DNA of 64,000 bases, from NCBI GenBank assembly GCA_937127435.1, contig CAKZLZ010000034.1:1-64000 (forward strand). Reading direction: 5' to 3'. A program made the translations under genes and the position numbers. Below, one piece after another: positions 19,391-29,231 of the stretch. The stretch's first letter is position 1; each line of letters starts with the position of its first letter. The notes beneath the pieces are model-generated. The model was given only the letters and a program-made list of their open reading frames with translations. It was not told where the DNA came from and did no database searches. Source of the DNA: an uncultured Verrucomicrobiota bacterium (GTDB lineage: Bacteria > Verrucomicrobiota > Kiritimatiellia > SS1-B-03-39 > UBA6053).

Positions 19391-20839
19391 GTGATCTTTA
19401 ACTCCATCGATTTTGCGATCTTTTTCCCTTTCGTATTTTTTACGTATTGGTTTTTGTTAAATCATAATCTTAAACTGCAAAATGCATTCATCGTCGTGGC
19501 AAGCTATATCTTTTATGGCATGTGGGATTGGCGGTTTTTATTTCTGATTCTCCTGAGCACAATTGTTGATTTTACAGTTGGAATTGGATTATCCACCTCA
19601 TTCAAACAACAGAAACGCAAAATATGGCTCTGGATAAGTATCTTCGTCAATCTGGGACTTCTCGGCTTCTTTAAATATGCAAATTTCTTTATCGAAAGCT
19701 TCACCCAAACTTTTTCTCTATTCGGCGTAAAGCTGGCCGGATCCTCCCTGAATATTATTCTCCCCGTGGGTATCAGCTTTTACACCTTTCAAACCCTGAG
19801 CTATTCCATCGAAGTCTATAAGAAGAAAATAGAACCAACCCGTGATTTCATCGCATTCGCTTCATTTGTGAGTTTTTTCCCCCAACTCGTCGCCGGCCCT
19901 ATCGAACGCGCGACCCACCTCTTGCCTCAATTTTATCGCAAACGTACTTTTGATTACAATCAGGCTGTCAATGGTCTCCGTCAAATCCTCTGGGGCCTTT
20001 TCAAAAAAATGGTGATTGCGGACAACTGTGCCACCATTGCCAATCAAATCTTTAACCACTCGGATGGGTATAATGGCAGTACCCTCCTGCTTGGGGTCTT
20101 TTTCTTCTCTTTTCAAATCTACGGAGATTTTTCAGGCTATTCAGATATCGCGATTGGATGCTCAAGATTATTAGGTTTTGACCTTATGCAGAATTTTGCT
20201 ACGCCCTATTTCTCCAGGGATATTGCCGAATTTTGGCGCCGCTGGCACATATCACTCTCTACTTGGTTTCGTGACTACCTCTACATTCCTCTGGGTGGAA
20301 GCCGGGGAGGAACATGGAATACGATCCGTAATATTTTTATCATATTTTTTGTCAGCGGTTTCTGGCACGGCGCCAACTGGACCTTCATCGTATGGGGCCT
20401 GATACATGCCTTATTTTTCCTTCCTTTGCTCCTGGTTAAGAAAAACCGCACTCATTTGGATGTGGTAGCCAAAGGACGGCTTCTCCCCACGATGAATGAA
20501 TGCTTTGGAATGCTGAGTACTTATGCTCTCAGCCTCTTTGCCTGGATATTTTTCAGAGCGGAGAATCTCTCCCATGCGGGGAATATCATCACTGAAATTT
20601 TTTCTCCATCTCTGTTTTCATTCCCTCAGCTCCCCAACCTCATCCATGTCATCGCCACTGTAGCGACCCTTTTATTTTTCGTGAGCCTCGAGTGGTTGGG
20701 AAGAGAACAACGATTCGCATTGGAACGACTCGGATTTTCTTGGCCCACCTGGTTCCGTCTTTCTTTTTATGCATCTTTATGCATCACCATATTCCTGCTC
20801 GCCGGTCAGCAGCAAGCATTCATCTATTTCCAATTCTAA
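19391..20839 (+). CDS. MBOAT family O-acyltransferase (AlgI/DltB-like)
   Basis: 482 aa, GTG start; SFYTFQTLSYSIEVYKKKIEPTRDFIAFASFVSFFPQLVAGPIERA, FWRRWHISLSTWFRDYLYIPLGG, SGFWHGANWTFIVWG. Confidence 0.93.
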   Translation: MIFNSIDFAIFFPFVFFTYWFLLNHNLKLQNAFIVVASYIFYGMWDWRFLFLILLSTIVDFTVGIGLSTSFKQQKRKIWLWISIFVNLGLLGFFKYANFFIESFTQTFSLFGVKLAGSSLNIILPVGISFYTFQTLSYSIEVYKKKIEPTRDFIAFASFVSFFPQLVAGPIERATHLLPQFYRKRTFDYNQAVNGLRQILWGLFKKMVIADNCATIANQIFNHSDGYNGSTLLLGVFFFSFQIYGDFSGYSDIAIGCSRLLGFDLMQNFATPYFSRDIAEFWRRWHISLSTWFRDYLYIPLGGSRGGTWNTIRNIFIIFFVSGFWHGANWTFIVWGLIHALFFLPLLLVKKNRTHLDVVAKGRLLPTMNECFGMLSTYALSLFAWIFFRAENLSHAGNIITEIFSPSLFSFPQLPNLIHVIATVATLLFFVSLEWLGREQRFALERLGFSWPTWFRLSFYASLCITIFLLAGQQQAFIYFQF

Positions 20840-20846
20840 ACCCGCT

Positions 20847-21800
20847 ATGAAACGGTTTCTTAAAAAATCCTTGTTGTTTCTGATTTGTACTTTGAGTTTT
20901 TACAGCCTGGTGGTTGCGGTAACCTTAACCTGTATGCGGCAACAGGCGACCGCCAAACTCTCTCATACCCCCGCAAATATCATTCTCGGCCATTCACACC
21001 CTGAATGTGCATTTAATGATGCCCTCATCGAGAACTTCCAAAACCTTTCCGCTTCAGGAGAAGCGGCTTTTTATACGTATCAAAAACTGAAACTTATACT
21101 GAAAGAGAATCCGGGTATCGAAAATGTGTTTATTGAGTTTTCGAATAATATGATCACGGATTCCAAAGATTTATGGATTTGGGGAGATGAAAAGATGAAT
21201 GCATTTTTCCCTCAATACTCTCCCTTTATGGATACGGAAGATCTCTGGATATTACTCAAAAATAATCCTGAATCATTCCTGTTCAACCTCTCCATCGCTA
21301 CCCGAATCCACCTCCAGGATTTACTTCTCGGACGAACAGATTACGCTCATAAGTTAGGCGGCTATCTCCCGCTGAAAAAAAAGTTGGATCTGAAATCGCC
21401 TGTCGCACCAGAACCCAATTCTCACACCACGCAAAAAAAACAAAAGGTCGCCTTGTCCCCCACCCATTTATATTACACGAAACGTTTGGTCGAATACTGC
21501 CAGGCCCACAACATCAACACTTACTTGATTCGATCCCCACAACACCAAAATTTTGCAGGCAGAGAAAATGAAAAGGTTTTCCAGCAACAAAAAGAACGCT
21601 TATTCCCTGATGTTGAATTTCTGGATTTTTGTAACTTTCCCTTGGACAATTCAGAATTCGCAGACAGGGGGCACCTGAATGCCAAAGGGGCTGAAGTATT
21701 TTCGCTATGGTTCCAAAAGCTGATAGAGAATGGTTTATTTAATGAACAAGATAAATCCACCTACATTCAAAAAAATATCCAAGAAATGATCAGCAACTAA
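20847..21800 (+). CDS. Membrane-anchored SGNH/DltD-like hypothetical protein, partner of MBOAT
   Basis: MKRFLKKSLLFLICTLSFYSLVVAV TM anchor; NIILGHSHPECAFNDALIENFQNLS, and C-terminal FADRGHLNAKGAEVFSLWF resembles the SGNH block V; starts just after the MBOAT stop. Confidence 0.6.
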   Translation: MKRFLKKSLLFLICTLSFYSLVVAVTLTCMRQQATAKLSHTPANIILGHSHPECAFNDALIENFQNLSASGEAAFYTYQKLKLILKENPGIENVFIEFSNNMITDSKDLWIWGDEKMNAFFPQYSPFMDTEDLWILLKNNPESFLFNLSIATRIHLQDLLLGRTDYAHKLGGYLPLKKKLDLKSPVAPEPNSHTTQKKQKVALSPTHLYYTKRLVEYCQAHNINTYLIRSPQHQNFAGRENEKVFQQQKERLFPDVEFLDFCNFPLDNSEFADRGHLNAKGAEVFSLWFQKLIENGLFNEQDKSTYIQKNIQEMISN

Positions 21801-21830
21801 CCTGCTCAGGTTGCATTTCGAAAGTTAAGC

Positions 21831-22931
21831 TCACTCGGCTGCAACCGTTAAACAACTCAAACTTCTCTCTGCGGCCTCCCGCCATGAAAACCGGGCCAGC
21901 CAGGCCTCACGTTCATGGTCCATCCCCATCCCGTGATTACGCAAACAATCCGATATCCCTTCTGCCCAAGATGCATCATCGTCGGATTCCACATAATGCA
22001 CAAATGACCCTCCCACCTCCGGAATCGATCCGCATCCTGTCGTCACCACGGGTGTTTGTGCCTGCATTGCCTCCAACACCGGCAATCCAAATCCTTCATA
22101 TAAACTCGGAAAAACAAATACGTCCGCCTGCTGGTAGAGCCGAACCAGCTCGTCTCGCTCAATCCCCGACAGTCGGGTCACCCGCTCCATATCTTTGACT
22201 TCCTGCAACGCTTCCAACACCGCCGCTTCCCCTAAGCGAGGTCGACCTACCCATACCAGTTGATGAGGAATTTCATCCTCCAAACGCGCAAATGCACGGA
22301 TATACTGATCCACATTTTTATGGGGATAACTATTTGCGACGCACAACAAGTATGGCTTCTTCACCGATACCTCTCCTGCCACTTTTTGTGCAAATATAGA
22401 ATCAGCAGCCAGCGGGGTCACCCTGATTTTTTCTGCGGACGCTCTCGTAAAATGGGTGATTTCAGATTTTGAAAATTCAGAGATCGTTAATATTTTTTTC
22501 GCGCGCAGACTCCCCGTCTGCACCAAGACACCGGTCGTCCACCGCCCCAGCCAACTTAAATCCTGGGGAAACCGTTTGTACTGCATGTCTAAGATACTGA
22601 CCACTTGTGGACACCCACAAAATAACGGAGCGGTATACCCCGGCGACCAAAGAACCGCCACTCCCGATTTTTTTACTTTATACGGAAGCTCTGTCTGCTC
22701 ACGTAAAATCCGAACGACCCTGTTAGAGGCTTTGAAGGAACACAACACGCACTGCCAGCCCTCACCGGAAAATTCTGCGTCTAAACGCGCATGATTTTCT
22801 ACATTCGTAAACAAAATCACTTCATGTGGAATTTTCTGATTTTTCCACTCCCGCAGAATTTCCATCAAATACGTTTCGCTTCCCCCCACTTCCCCCGGGA
22901 TTAAAAATAAAGTATTGATTCCAATTTTCAT
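21831..22931 (-). CDS. Glycosyltransferase family 4 protein
   Basis: MKIGINTLFLIPGEVGGSETYLMEIL start; QADVFVFPSLYEGFGLPVLEAMQAQTPVVTTGCGSIPEVGG. Listed ORF begins at 22994; internal start creates an ATGA overlap with the upstream gene. Confidence 0.92.
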   Translation of the reverse strand: MKIGINTLFLIPGEVGGSETYLMEILREWKNQKIPHEVILFTNVENHARLDAEFSGEGWQCVLCSFKASNRVVRILREQTELPYKVKKSGVAVLWSPGYTAPLFCGCPQVVSILDMQYKRFPQDLSWLGRWTTGVLVQTGSLRAKKILTISEFSKSEITHFTRASAEKIRVTPLAADSIFAQKVAGEVSVKKPYLLCVANSYPHKNVDQYIRAFARLEDEIPHQLVWVGRPRLGEAAVLEALQEVKDMERVTRLSGIERDELVRLYQQADVFVFPSLYEGFGLPVLEAMQAQTPVVTTGCGSIPEVGGSFVHYVESDDDASWAEGISDCLRNHGMGMDHEREAWLARFSWREAAERSLSCLTVAAE

Positions 22932-23719
22932 GCCTGCTTCCTCCGCCGCTCCATCATCGAATACGCCCCGATAATCCCCCATTTCACGCCCCAATGAATC
23001 AGTGTCTGCAGCGAGACTGTGCCCGCATCCGCTTTGGCCGCCTGAAACTCTTCATCGAACTGCTGCCGGAAATGCTGACCACTGATCGATCCTTCATGCC
23101 AACAAAATTCAGAAACCGCCGGCGCGGGAATCCGCACCGCTTTTCCCTGCCGCCACAACCGCAGGAAAAATTCATAATCCCAGGCCGCCTTCAAATCAAA
23201 ACACAGCGGCCCCGCCGCTTCCACCGCGCTCCGTCGAAAGAAACAGGCGGGTTGCGAGATATAATTGATGCACTGAAAAGTAAAACGGCTGGAGACCGGA
23301 TAGAAGGCTTCTTTAAAACGGGTAATCCCCTGCCGGATCTCCTGACCTTCCAAATCCACAATCGGACAATGGCCAAAAGCAAAGGAGGCCTCTGGATTCT
23401 TTTCCATCACCTCCACCACCCTTTTTAAGGCACCGGGCCGGTAGCGGTCATCCGCATTGATCCACGCCACCACCTCTCCCGTGGCTTTTTGAAATCCTTT
23501 ATTGATCGCATCTCCCGGTCCCTGATCCGGCTCGGAAACCACCACATCAATTTCATCCCCGAATTGGCGGAGCAACTCCACACTCCCGTCTTTGCTCCCC
23601 CCGTCCATCACGATATACTCCAAATCCACCCCCTCCGCCCGTTGCGAAATAACCGAACGCACACAAGCTTCCAAAAAGCCTGCGGATTCAAAGGTGGGTG
23701 TGATCACGGATATTTTCAT
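22928..23719 (-). CDS. Glycosyltransferase family 2 protein
   Basis: 263 aa; ISVITPTFESAGFLEACVRSVISQ, EYIVMDGGSKDGSVELL, WINADDRYRPGAL. Confidence 0.93.
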   Translation of the reverse strand: MKISVITPTFESAGFLEACVRSVISQRAEGVDLEYIVMDGGSKDGSVELLRQFGDEIDVVVSEPDQGPGDAINKGFQKATGEVVAWINADDRYRPGALKRVVEVMEKNPEASFAFGHCPIVDLEGQEIRQGITRFKEAFYPVSSRFTFQCINYISQPACFFRRSAVEAAGPLCFDLKAAWDYEFFLRLWRQGKAVRIPAPAVSEFCWHEGSISGQHFRQQFDEEFQAAKADAGTVSLQTLIHWGVKWGIIGAYSMMERRRKQA

Positions 23720-24693
23720 TCAGCCGCTTCCGGCTCAGGGTCTTTGGCGGGAATCGAAATCATCTTCAAGGCTCTCACTTGCTGGTTCACAAACCATGAA
23801 ATGGTTTTTTTCTCCAGCAGATTCAATCCGCTGGTCTGCAGATTCCCGCAAAACGCCGTTTCCCAAAGGGTCTCAATCCATTGCCCTTCCAGCTCTGTCC
23901 CGATGCGCTGTTCAAAATCATGCATGTGCGCCGCCCCGTAAAATACCGCAACCGTGCCACCCGCCGGAAGTTTCTCCAGTTGATTATGAATATCGGACAT
24001 GACCTTTTCATTCCGCTTTTCAATCAGCACCTGCATCAAGGTGCGTAAATGTTCCGGAAGTCCGGGATACTCGGAAACATTTCCGGTGACCGACCCCAAC
24101 ATTTTCACCATGCCCCAGCGCATGGCCCGGCTCCAGCCCGGACGCATTTCCAAAAACTCCAAAGCCGCCGCCGCGGCCTGGCCACTGACCGAGGCCTGCT
24201 CCATTCCTGCCAGCAGATCTTCCATCTGCGCTTGCGCCGCCGGACTCGATTCCGGCATCTCTTTTCCGTCAAACAACGCCAACAACTGGGTGCTAGTCAA
24301 ATCGCTATTGATAAAATGCTCCTGCTCGTAATCAATATGATGCAATTGAAATACCAAACCCAATGCCCGGGCCAGATTCACCTGTAAACCGGAACGCTCG
24401 GGACTTTGCTCTGCAGTTGCCTGTCGAAAAGAAGCACGGTCCCCGTCCACCCCTTCAAATAAAACCACATCCGCCCGGTTGAGAATGACCTGCAAGCCTT
24501 CGTAGTATTTTTGCGTGCCCACATGGGATACCCCCACCAGCTGAACCTTTTTTTCGTCCGCCACCCCATAGGTTTTGATTGCCACCTGCAAACAATCCGT
24601 TCCGTTCTGCACGCGTTCCACCCGGATAAACTCCCCTTCGGCAAACAAAGGGAAACAGGTCAGAACACCCAGAATCAGTAGCAGGATCCGCAT
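23716..24693 (-). CDS. TraB/GumN-like secreted protein
   Basis: 325 aa; signal peptide; VQLVGVSHVGTQKYYEGLQVILNRADVVLFEGVDGD and VAVFYGAAHMHDFEQRI resemble the TraB/PrgY/GumN pattern. Confidence 0.55.
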   Translation of the reverse strand: MRILLLILGVLTCFPLFAEGEFIRVERVQNGTDCLQVAIKTYGVADEKKVQLVGVSHVGTQKYYEGLQVILNRADVVLFEGVDGDRASFRQATAEQSPERSGLQVNLARALGLVFQLHHIDYEQEHFINSDLTSTQLLALFDGKEMPESSPAAQAQMEDLLAGMEQASVSGQAAAAALEFLEMRPGWSRAMRWGMVKMLGSVTGNVSEYPGLPEHLRTLMQVLIEKRNEKVMSDIHNQLEKLPAGGTVAVFYGAAHMHDFEQRIGTELEGQWIETLWETAFCGNLQTSGLNLLEKKTISWFVNQQVRALKMISIPAKDPEPEAAE

Positions 24694-25517
24694 TAGGGCA
24701 GCTTGGGAAACTTGTTAAAGTCCGGGCGGCGTTTTTCGTTAAACGCATTTCGTCCTTCCTGACCTTCTTCGCTCATGTAGAATAACAGGGTCGCATTACC
24801 GGCCAACTCCTGCAATCCGGCCTGCCCGTCGCAATCCGCATTCAATGCCGATTTTAAGCAACGCAATGCCATGGGACTGTTTTCCAACATTTCCCGACAC
24901 CATTTCACCGTCTCCGCTTCCAATTCTGCCAAAGGGACGACGGTATTCACCAAGCCCATGTCGAGGGCCTGCTGCGCATCATATTGACGGCAAAGAAACC
25001 AAATTTCGCGCGCCTTTTTCTGTCCCACAATCCGCGCCATATAACTCGCGCCGTAGCCACCATCGAAAGAGCCCACCTTCGGACCCGTCTGACCAAAGCG
25101 TGCATTGTCCGCCGCAATCGTAAGGTCACACATCATATGCAAAACGTGTCCGCCCCCAATGGCGTATCCCGCCACCATCGCCACCACCGGCTTGGGGCAA
25201 ACCCGGATATCACGCTGAAAATCCAACACATTCAAACGATGCATGCCGTCGGCATCTTTATAACCGCTGTCCCCGCGGATCTTCTGATCGCCCCCGGAAC
25301 AAAATGCCAGGTCCCCGGCTCCAGTTAAAATAATCACCCCCACCTCCAAATCATCCCGCGCCTCATTCAACGCATGCCGCATTTCATGCACGGTCTGCGG
25401 ACGAAAGGCATTGCGAACCTGAGGACGGTTAATCGTGATTTTCGCCATTCCTTCCGCTTTCACGTACAAAATGTCTTCATAAGTGCCGGCAGATTTCCAA
25501 TCGGGGAGTGTAGTCAT
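24693..25517 (-). CDS. menB: 1,4-dihydroxy-2-naphthoyl-CoA synthase
   Basis: 274 aa crotonase fold; [115 protein letters not shown] are diagnostic for MenB. Confidence 0.97.
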   Translation of the reverse strand: MTTLPDWKSAGTYEDILYVKAEGMAKITINRPQVRNAFRPQTVHEMRHALNEARDDLEVGVIILTGAGDLAFCSGGDQKIRGDSGYKDADGMHRLNVLDFQRDIRVCPKPVVAMVAGYAIGGGHVLHMMCDLTIAADNARFGQTGPKVGSFDGGYGASYMARIVGQKKAREIWFLCRQYDAQQALDMGLVNTVVPLAELEAETVKWCREMLENSPMALRCLKSALNADCDGQAGLQELAGNATLLFYMSEEGQEGRNAFNEKRRPDFNKFPKLP

Positions 25518-25634
25518 AAAAATATTCCTATAAATTTAAAAGGGCCCTCACCATAAACCACAACCCTCCACGGGGCAAGCGAAACCGGAAGGCCCGCATC
25601 CACCTGGCCGTTGCGAGCGACAGCTCGGGCAGGC

Positions 25635-25768
25635 GCGGTCCAGCAACCGAAGCCTCATCGCGACGGCGGGACGCCGTCGGCCCGGCCGGAGGGCCCGCGT
25701 CCCCGCGGTCCAGCAACCCATGCCTGATCGCGACGGCGGGACGCCGTCGATCCGGCCGGAAAGCCCGC
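25635..25768. repeat. Two direct copies of a ~64-bp GC-rich element, each with a perfect 8-bp hairpin (CGACGGCG-gga-CGCCGTCG)
   Basis: Copies at 25635-25698 and 25705-25768 (GCGGTCCAGCAACC...CGACGGCGGGACGCCGTCG...CCGGCCGGA..GCCCGC), 70-bp period. Confidence 0.8.
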
Positions 25769-25916
25769 TCCATTCATCCGCAACCATTCTTTGCGTTCCC
25801 ACAAATCATCACAGGCACGGAAAAGCAGATTCGAAAGTTGGGAGAGCGTAAGTTTTTTCATAAGTGATTTGGTCATGCACCCCGCCCGGGGGTCCGGCAC
25901 CCCGTTCCTGAAAAAA

Positions 25917-26681
25917 TCAGGGGTGTTTTGAGAACCGGCAAACCAAAAGAAGCCCGGCGAATGCTCCCAGGGCAAGGATCCCGGTCGCAGGTTCAGGAAC
26001 CACAAGGATGTCCCCGTTGATGATCAGGCCCTGTGATGAACCCCCAATCCGGTGAATGGCTGAGGTACCGTTCACATCCGATCCTCCGGAATTTCCGAAA
26101 TAGATACGGAATTCCAAACCGTCTCCGTTACTCAAGCTGGTAAAATCTGTTCCCGCGGCGCTGTTTCCCGAGGTCAAATCTACGTTAACCACCGCGGAAC
26201 GTTCCGCCCCTGCTGCATGGGTATAATCTCCGAGCCGTTCTGACAGACCATATCCGGAAAAATCCGTCCCGTCCGCACCCCCATATACACTGATAAAGAA
26301 AGTCGTATCGGTGTCACCCGTCGTTTCATAAAGGAAGCTGATATCGCTCAGGTTCAGCACTTCGTTGGCCTCCAATCCCCCCACAGTTAATCCAAAGATA
26401 TGATAGGCCGGAGTGCCGTTGACCGGCAAACTGCTGGTGGTAGTGCCGGAAGCTCTCAGATAAGCATTATCTTTTCGTGTAGAAAATCCTGTGATCGTAT
26501 TATTGCTGCCATCATCACCCAGAATCGAGGACCGGGTGTTGTACACATCCGCCGTAATGCCGGCAAAGGCAGGATCCACCGTACCGTTTCCATTGGTATT
26601 GAAAACATAGGTCACAATCGGTGCCGCAGAGGCCGTGCGGACCATGACAAACAAAACGAACAACAAGGCATGAAATTTCAT
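25917..26681 (-). CDS. PEP-CTERM sorting-domain protein
   Basis: 254 aa; signal peptide and C-terminal VVPEPATGILALGAFAGLLLVCRFSKHP. Confidence 0.9.
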   Translation of the reverse strand: MKFHALLFVLFVMVRTASAAPIVTYVFNTNGNGTVDPAFAGITADVYNTRSSILGDDGSNNTITGFSTRKDNAYLRASGTTTSSLPVNGTPAYHIFGLTVGGLEANEVLNLSDISFLYETTGDTDTTFFISVYGGADGTDFSGYGLSERLGDYTHAAGAERSAVVNVDLTSGNSAAGTDFTSLSNGDGLEFRIYFGNSGGSDVNGTSAIHRIGGSSQGLIINGDILVVPEPATGILALGAFAGLLLVCRFSKHP

Positions 26682-26745
26682 AAATCAATTTTTTAAAGAT
26701 AATTTAATTTAACACGAAATGACAATCCTGCACAAGAATTTTACG

Positions 26746-27489
26746 TTACAGGCCTGAATCCGAAGCTTTCAAAACCCCACAAACTGTATTTCCCCATGCG
26801 TTTTTCGCCTGCGCATGCACATTGTGGCCGGTATCGAAGATTTCCACTTCATGCGGGGTGTTCTGCTTTACCCAGTCGGCCTGGGCCGCGTACACCGGAT
26901 CTTTCTGTCCGGCCAGCCATAGGAGCCGACAAGAGCTGTTCAGAATCCACAGACGTAAATCCGGCTGATGTGCCACGGAGAAGAGTTCCAGAGCCCCGGC
27001 CAAATCCACCGCGTCCCCTTCCCGATTCGGAAAATCTGTAAATCCTCCCCACATGTCCATTTGATACCAGGTTTCACAGAAGGTCTCTAATCCCCGGGAT
27101 ATAAGTTCTTCGGCCCGTTGATGATCCACTTTTTTGCGTGTTTCCCGGGCGTTGACATTTTCCAAACCCAGAGAAGCCGATTCGATCACCAATTGCGAAA
27201 AAGCATCCGGATACCGATTCGCCGCCATCATTAATATGCGTCCGCCCATCGAATACCCGCCCGCCCAATCACAGTTTTGGGCCAAAGAAGCCACCGCCTC
27301 CAAGCTGGCATCCAAGTCCCAATCCGCCAGAGGCGTTCCCCCGTGTCCGGGTAAATCAGGACAACAAAGCGCATGCGCATTTCCGAGGGCTTTTTGTAAA
27401 TCATCTCCCTCCCTTCCGGACCCCATCCAGCCGTGTAACCAGAGTCCCCGGACACTCCCCTGCCCAAATTCATGGACGTTCAGCTTCAT
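26746..27489 (-). CDS. menH: Alpha/beta hydrolase, probable 2-succinyl-6-hydroxy-2,4-cyclohexadiene-1-carboxylate synthase
   Basis: 247 aa; LHGWMGSGREGDDL, CCPDLPGHG, GGYSMGGRILMMAANRYPDAFSQLVIESASLGLE; overlaps menD. Confidence 0.85.
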   Translation of the reverse strand: MKLNVHEFGQGSVRGLWLHGWMGSGREGDDLQKALGNAHALCCPDLPGHGGTPLADWDLDASLEAVASLAQNCDWAGGYSMGGRILMMAANRYPDAFSQLVIESASLGLENVNARETRKKVDHQRAEELISRGLETFCETWYQMDMWGGFTDFPNREGDAVDLAGALELFSVAHQPDLRLWILNSSCRLLWLAGQKDPVYAAQADWVKQNTPHEVEIFDTGHNVHAQAKNAWGNTVCGVLKASDSGL

Positions 27490-29231
27490 TTCTTTGGTAA
27501 TTTCAGCATTTCCGCCAATGCCGTGTGTTGTTCGAGATTTTGTTGCCGGTCGGTTTCCACTTCAATCAAGCAGCTTTTGCGGGTGCTCAAGGCCTCATCG
27601 TAGGCTTGCACAAACTCTTCCAAATCCGTGATGCGGGCATAGGGCAAATCGAATTGCCCGGCCGCATGCTCAAAATCCCATTCGTGCGGGGTCCCGAAAA
27701 AGTTTTCAAACTCCGCCGAAGAATCGTTCACCGGCAGAAAATGAAAAATGCCTCCCCCCCGGTTGTTGATCACAATCACGATCACCGGCACCTTTGAATT
27801 GCTGACCAGTGCCAGACTGTTGAGATCATGCAAGGCGGACAAATCGCCCAACAACACCGTCACACACTGATACAATCCCCGCGCAAAGCCCACCGCCGTG
27901 GCCAAGGTGCCGTCAATGCCGCTGGCCCCACGGTTACAGGCCACGTGAATTTGATTTTTGTTCCGGGCCGCAAACTGATTCACATCCCGTACCGGCATGG
28001 AGGCTCCCAGCATCAGCCCCTGTAAATTCGGTAACATGCGGGTCACCGCCCGGGCCACCCCCGGTTCGGTTAACGTATGGGCATCGTCCAGCTGCGCATG
28101 GTAAACCTCTTCCACCTGTCCGTCCGCATCGATCCACCCCTGCTTCCACTCCGCATCGGTGGCGGACATGCGTTCCTGATGCCAAAACAGACAGAAGCGG
28201 TCGATTTCGGTGACAAAACGGTGACTGACCCGGTGCAGAGGATCAAAGCGTCCTTCTCTCCCCGTCACCTGAATCCAAGTCCGGGGGGGCTGTGCTTCGA
28301 GAGCCAACTGAAGTTTTTTCGATAAAAACCGGCATCCAAATTGGAGGACATGGTCAGGACGCAAGACATCCGGAAAGCCAAATCCACCTACCAAAGCATC
28401 CACATGGCGCACCAAAGGATTTCGGCGGGGCCCGAAATGCAAACCCGAGGTGACATCACTCACGATCGGCCAACTCTGCAAGTCCCCCAACTGTTCAATG
28501 GCCAAAGCTTCCGCCTCACTGCATCCCCCCCCGGCAATGATCAGCACCCTGGCATTTTCTCCCAACAGCTCTTTTAATCCGTACAGACTGATTTCATCCG
28601 GCTGGGCCAAAGAAGGAAATACCGAAGTATAAGGACTGTGATCGCGATCCCAGGCGTGCAAAGAAATTAAATAGGCCTCGGAATCCGTGCGGTCCGGCTG
28701 GGTGGCCAAGGGCTCCCGGAATGGGCAATTCAGGTGTACCGGCCCTTTGCGTAAGGATTGGAAAGCCCGGTCCACCGTGGTTAAAACCGCTTCCGGAGAG
28801 ATGGAACTGTCCGGCGTCGACAGATCCATCGACCATTGCACATAGGCACCAAAGGCCTGGGTTTGAGGAATCGCCTGGTTCGCACCACAATTTCTCAATT
28901 CAAAAGGCCGGTCCGCAGTTAAAAGTAACATGGGTTGGGCATCCATCGATGCCTCCACCACCGCGGGTGTCAAATTGGAAACCGCCGTGCCGGAAGTACA
29001 AATAACCACCCCGGGACGACCGGTGGCACGGGCAAAGCCCAAAGCGGCAAAACCCAGGCCCCTTTCATCAAAATGCTGTACCGCCTTTGCTTCCGGATGG
29101 CGGGCCACCGCCAGAGTCAGCGGACTGCAACGCGAACCCGGTGCCAGAAAAAAGGTGTCCGAACCGTTTCGAATACATTCCTCCACAATCAGTGAAGCCC
29201 AGATTAAGTTGATATTTTCCGTCAAAATCAT
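27486..29231 (-). CDS. menD: 2-succinyl-5-enolpyruvyl-6-hydroxy-3-cyclohexene-1-carboxylate synthase
   Basis: 581 aa; FFLAPGSRCSPLTLAVARHPEAKAVQHFDERGLGFAALGFARATGRPGVVICTSGTAVSNLTPAVVEA; RGASGIDGTLATAVGFARG; NNRGGGIFHFLP. Confidence 0.96.
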   Translation of the reverse strand: MILTENINLIWASLIVEECIRNGSDTFFLAPGSRCSPLTLAVARHPEAKAVQHFDERGLGFAALGFARATGRPGVVICTSGTAVSNLTPAVVEASMDAQPMLLLTADRPFELRNCGANQAIPQTQAFGAYVQWSMDLSTPDSSISPEAVLTTVDRAFQSLRKGPVHLNCPFREPLATQPDRTDSEAYLISLHAWDRDHSPYTSVFPSLAQPDEISLYGLKELLGENARVLIIAGGGCSEAEALAIEQLGDLQSWPIVSDVTSGLHFGPRRNPLVRHVDALVGGFGFPDVLRPDHVLQFGCRFLSKKLQLALEAQPPRTWIQVTGREGRFDPLHRVSHRFVTEIDRFCLFWHQERMSATDAEWKQGWIDADGQVEEVYHAQLDDAHTLTEPGVARAVTRMLPNLQGLMLGASMPVRDVNQFAARNKNQIHVACNRGASGIDGTLATAVGFARGLYQCVTVLLGDLSALHDLNSLALVSNSKVPVIVIVINNRGGGIFHFLPVNDSSAEFENFFGTPHEWDFEHAAGQFDLPYARITDLEEFVQAYDEALSTRKSCLIEVETDRQQNLEQHTALAEMLKLPKK

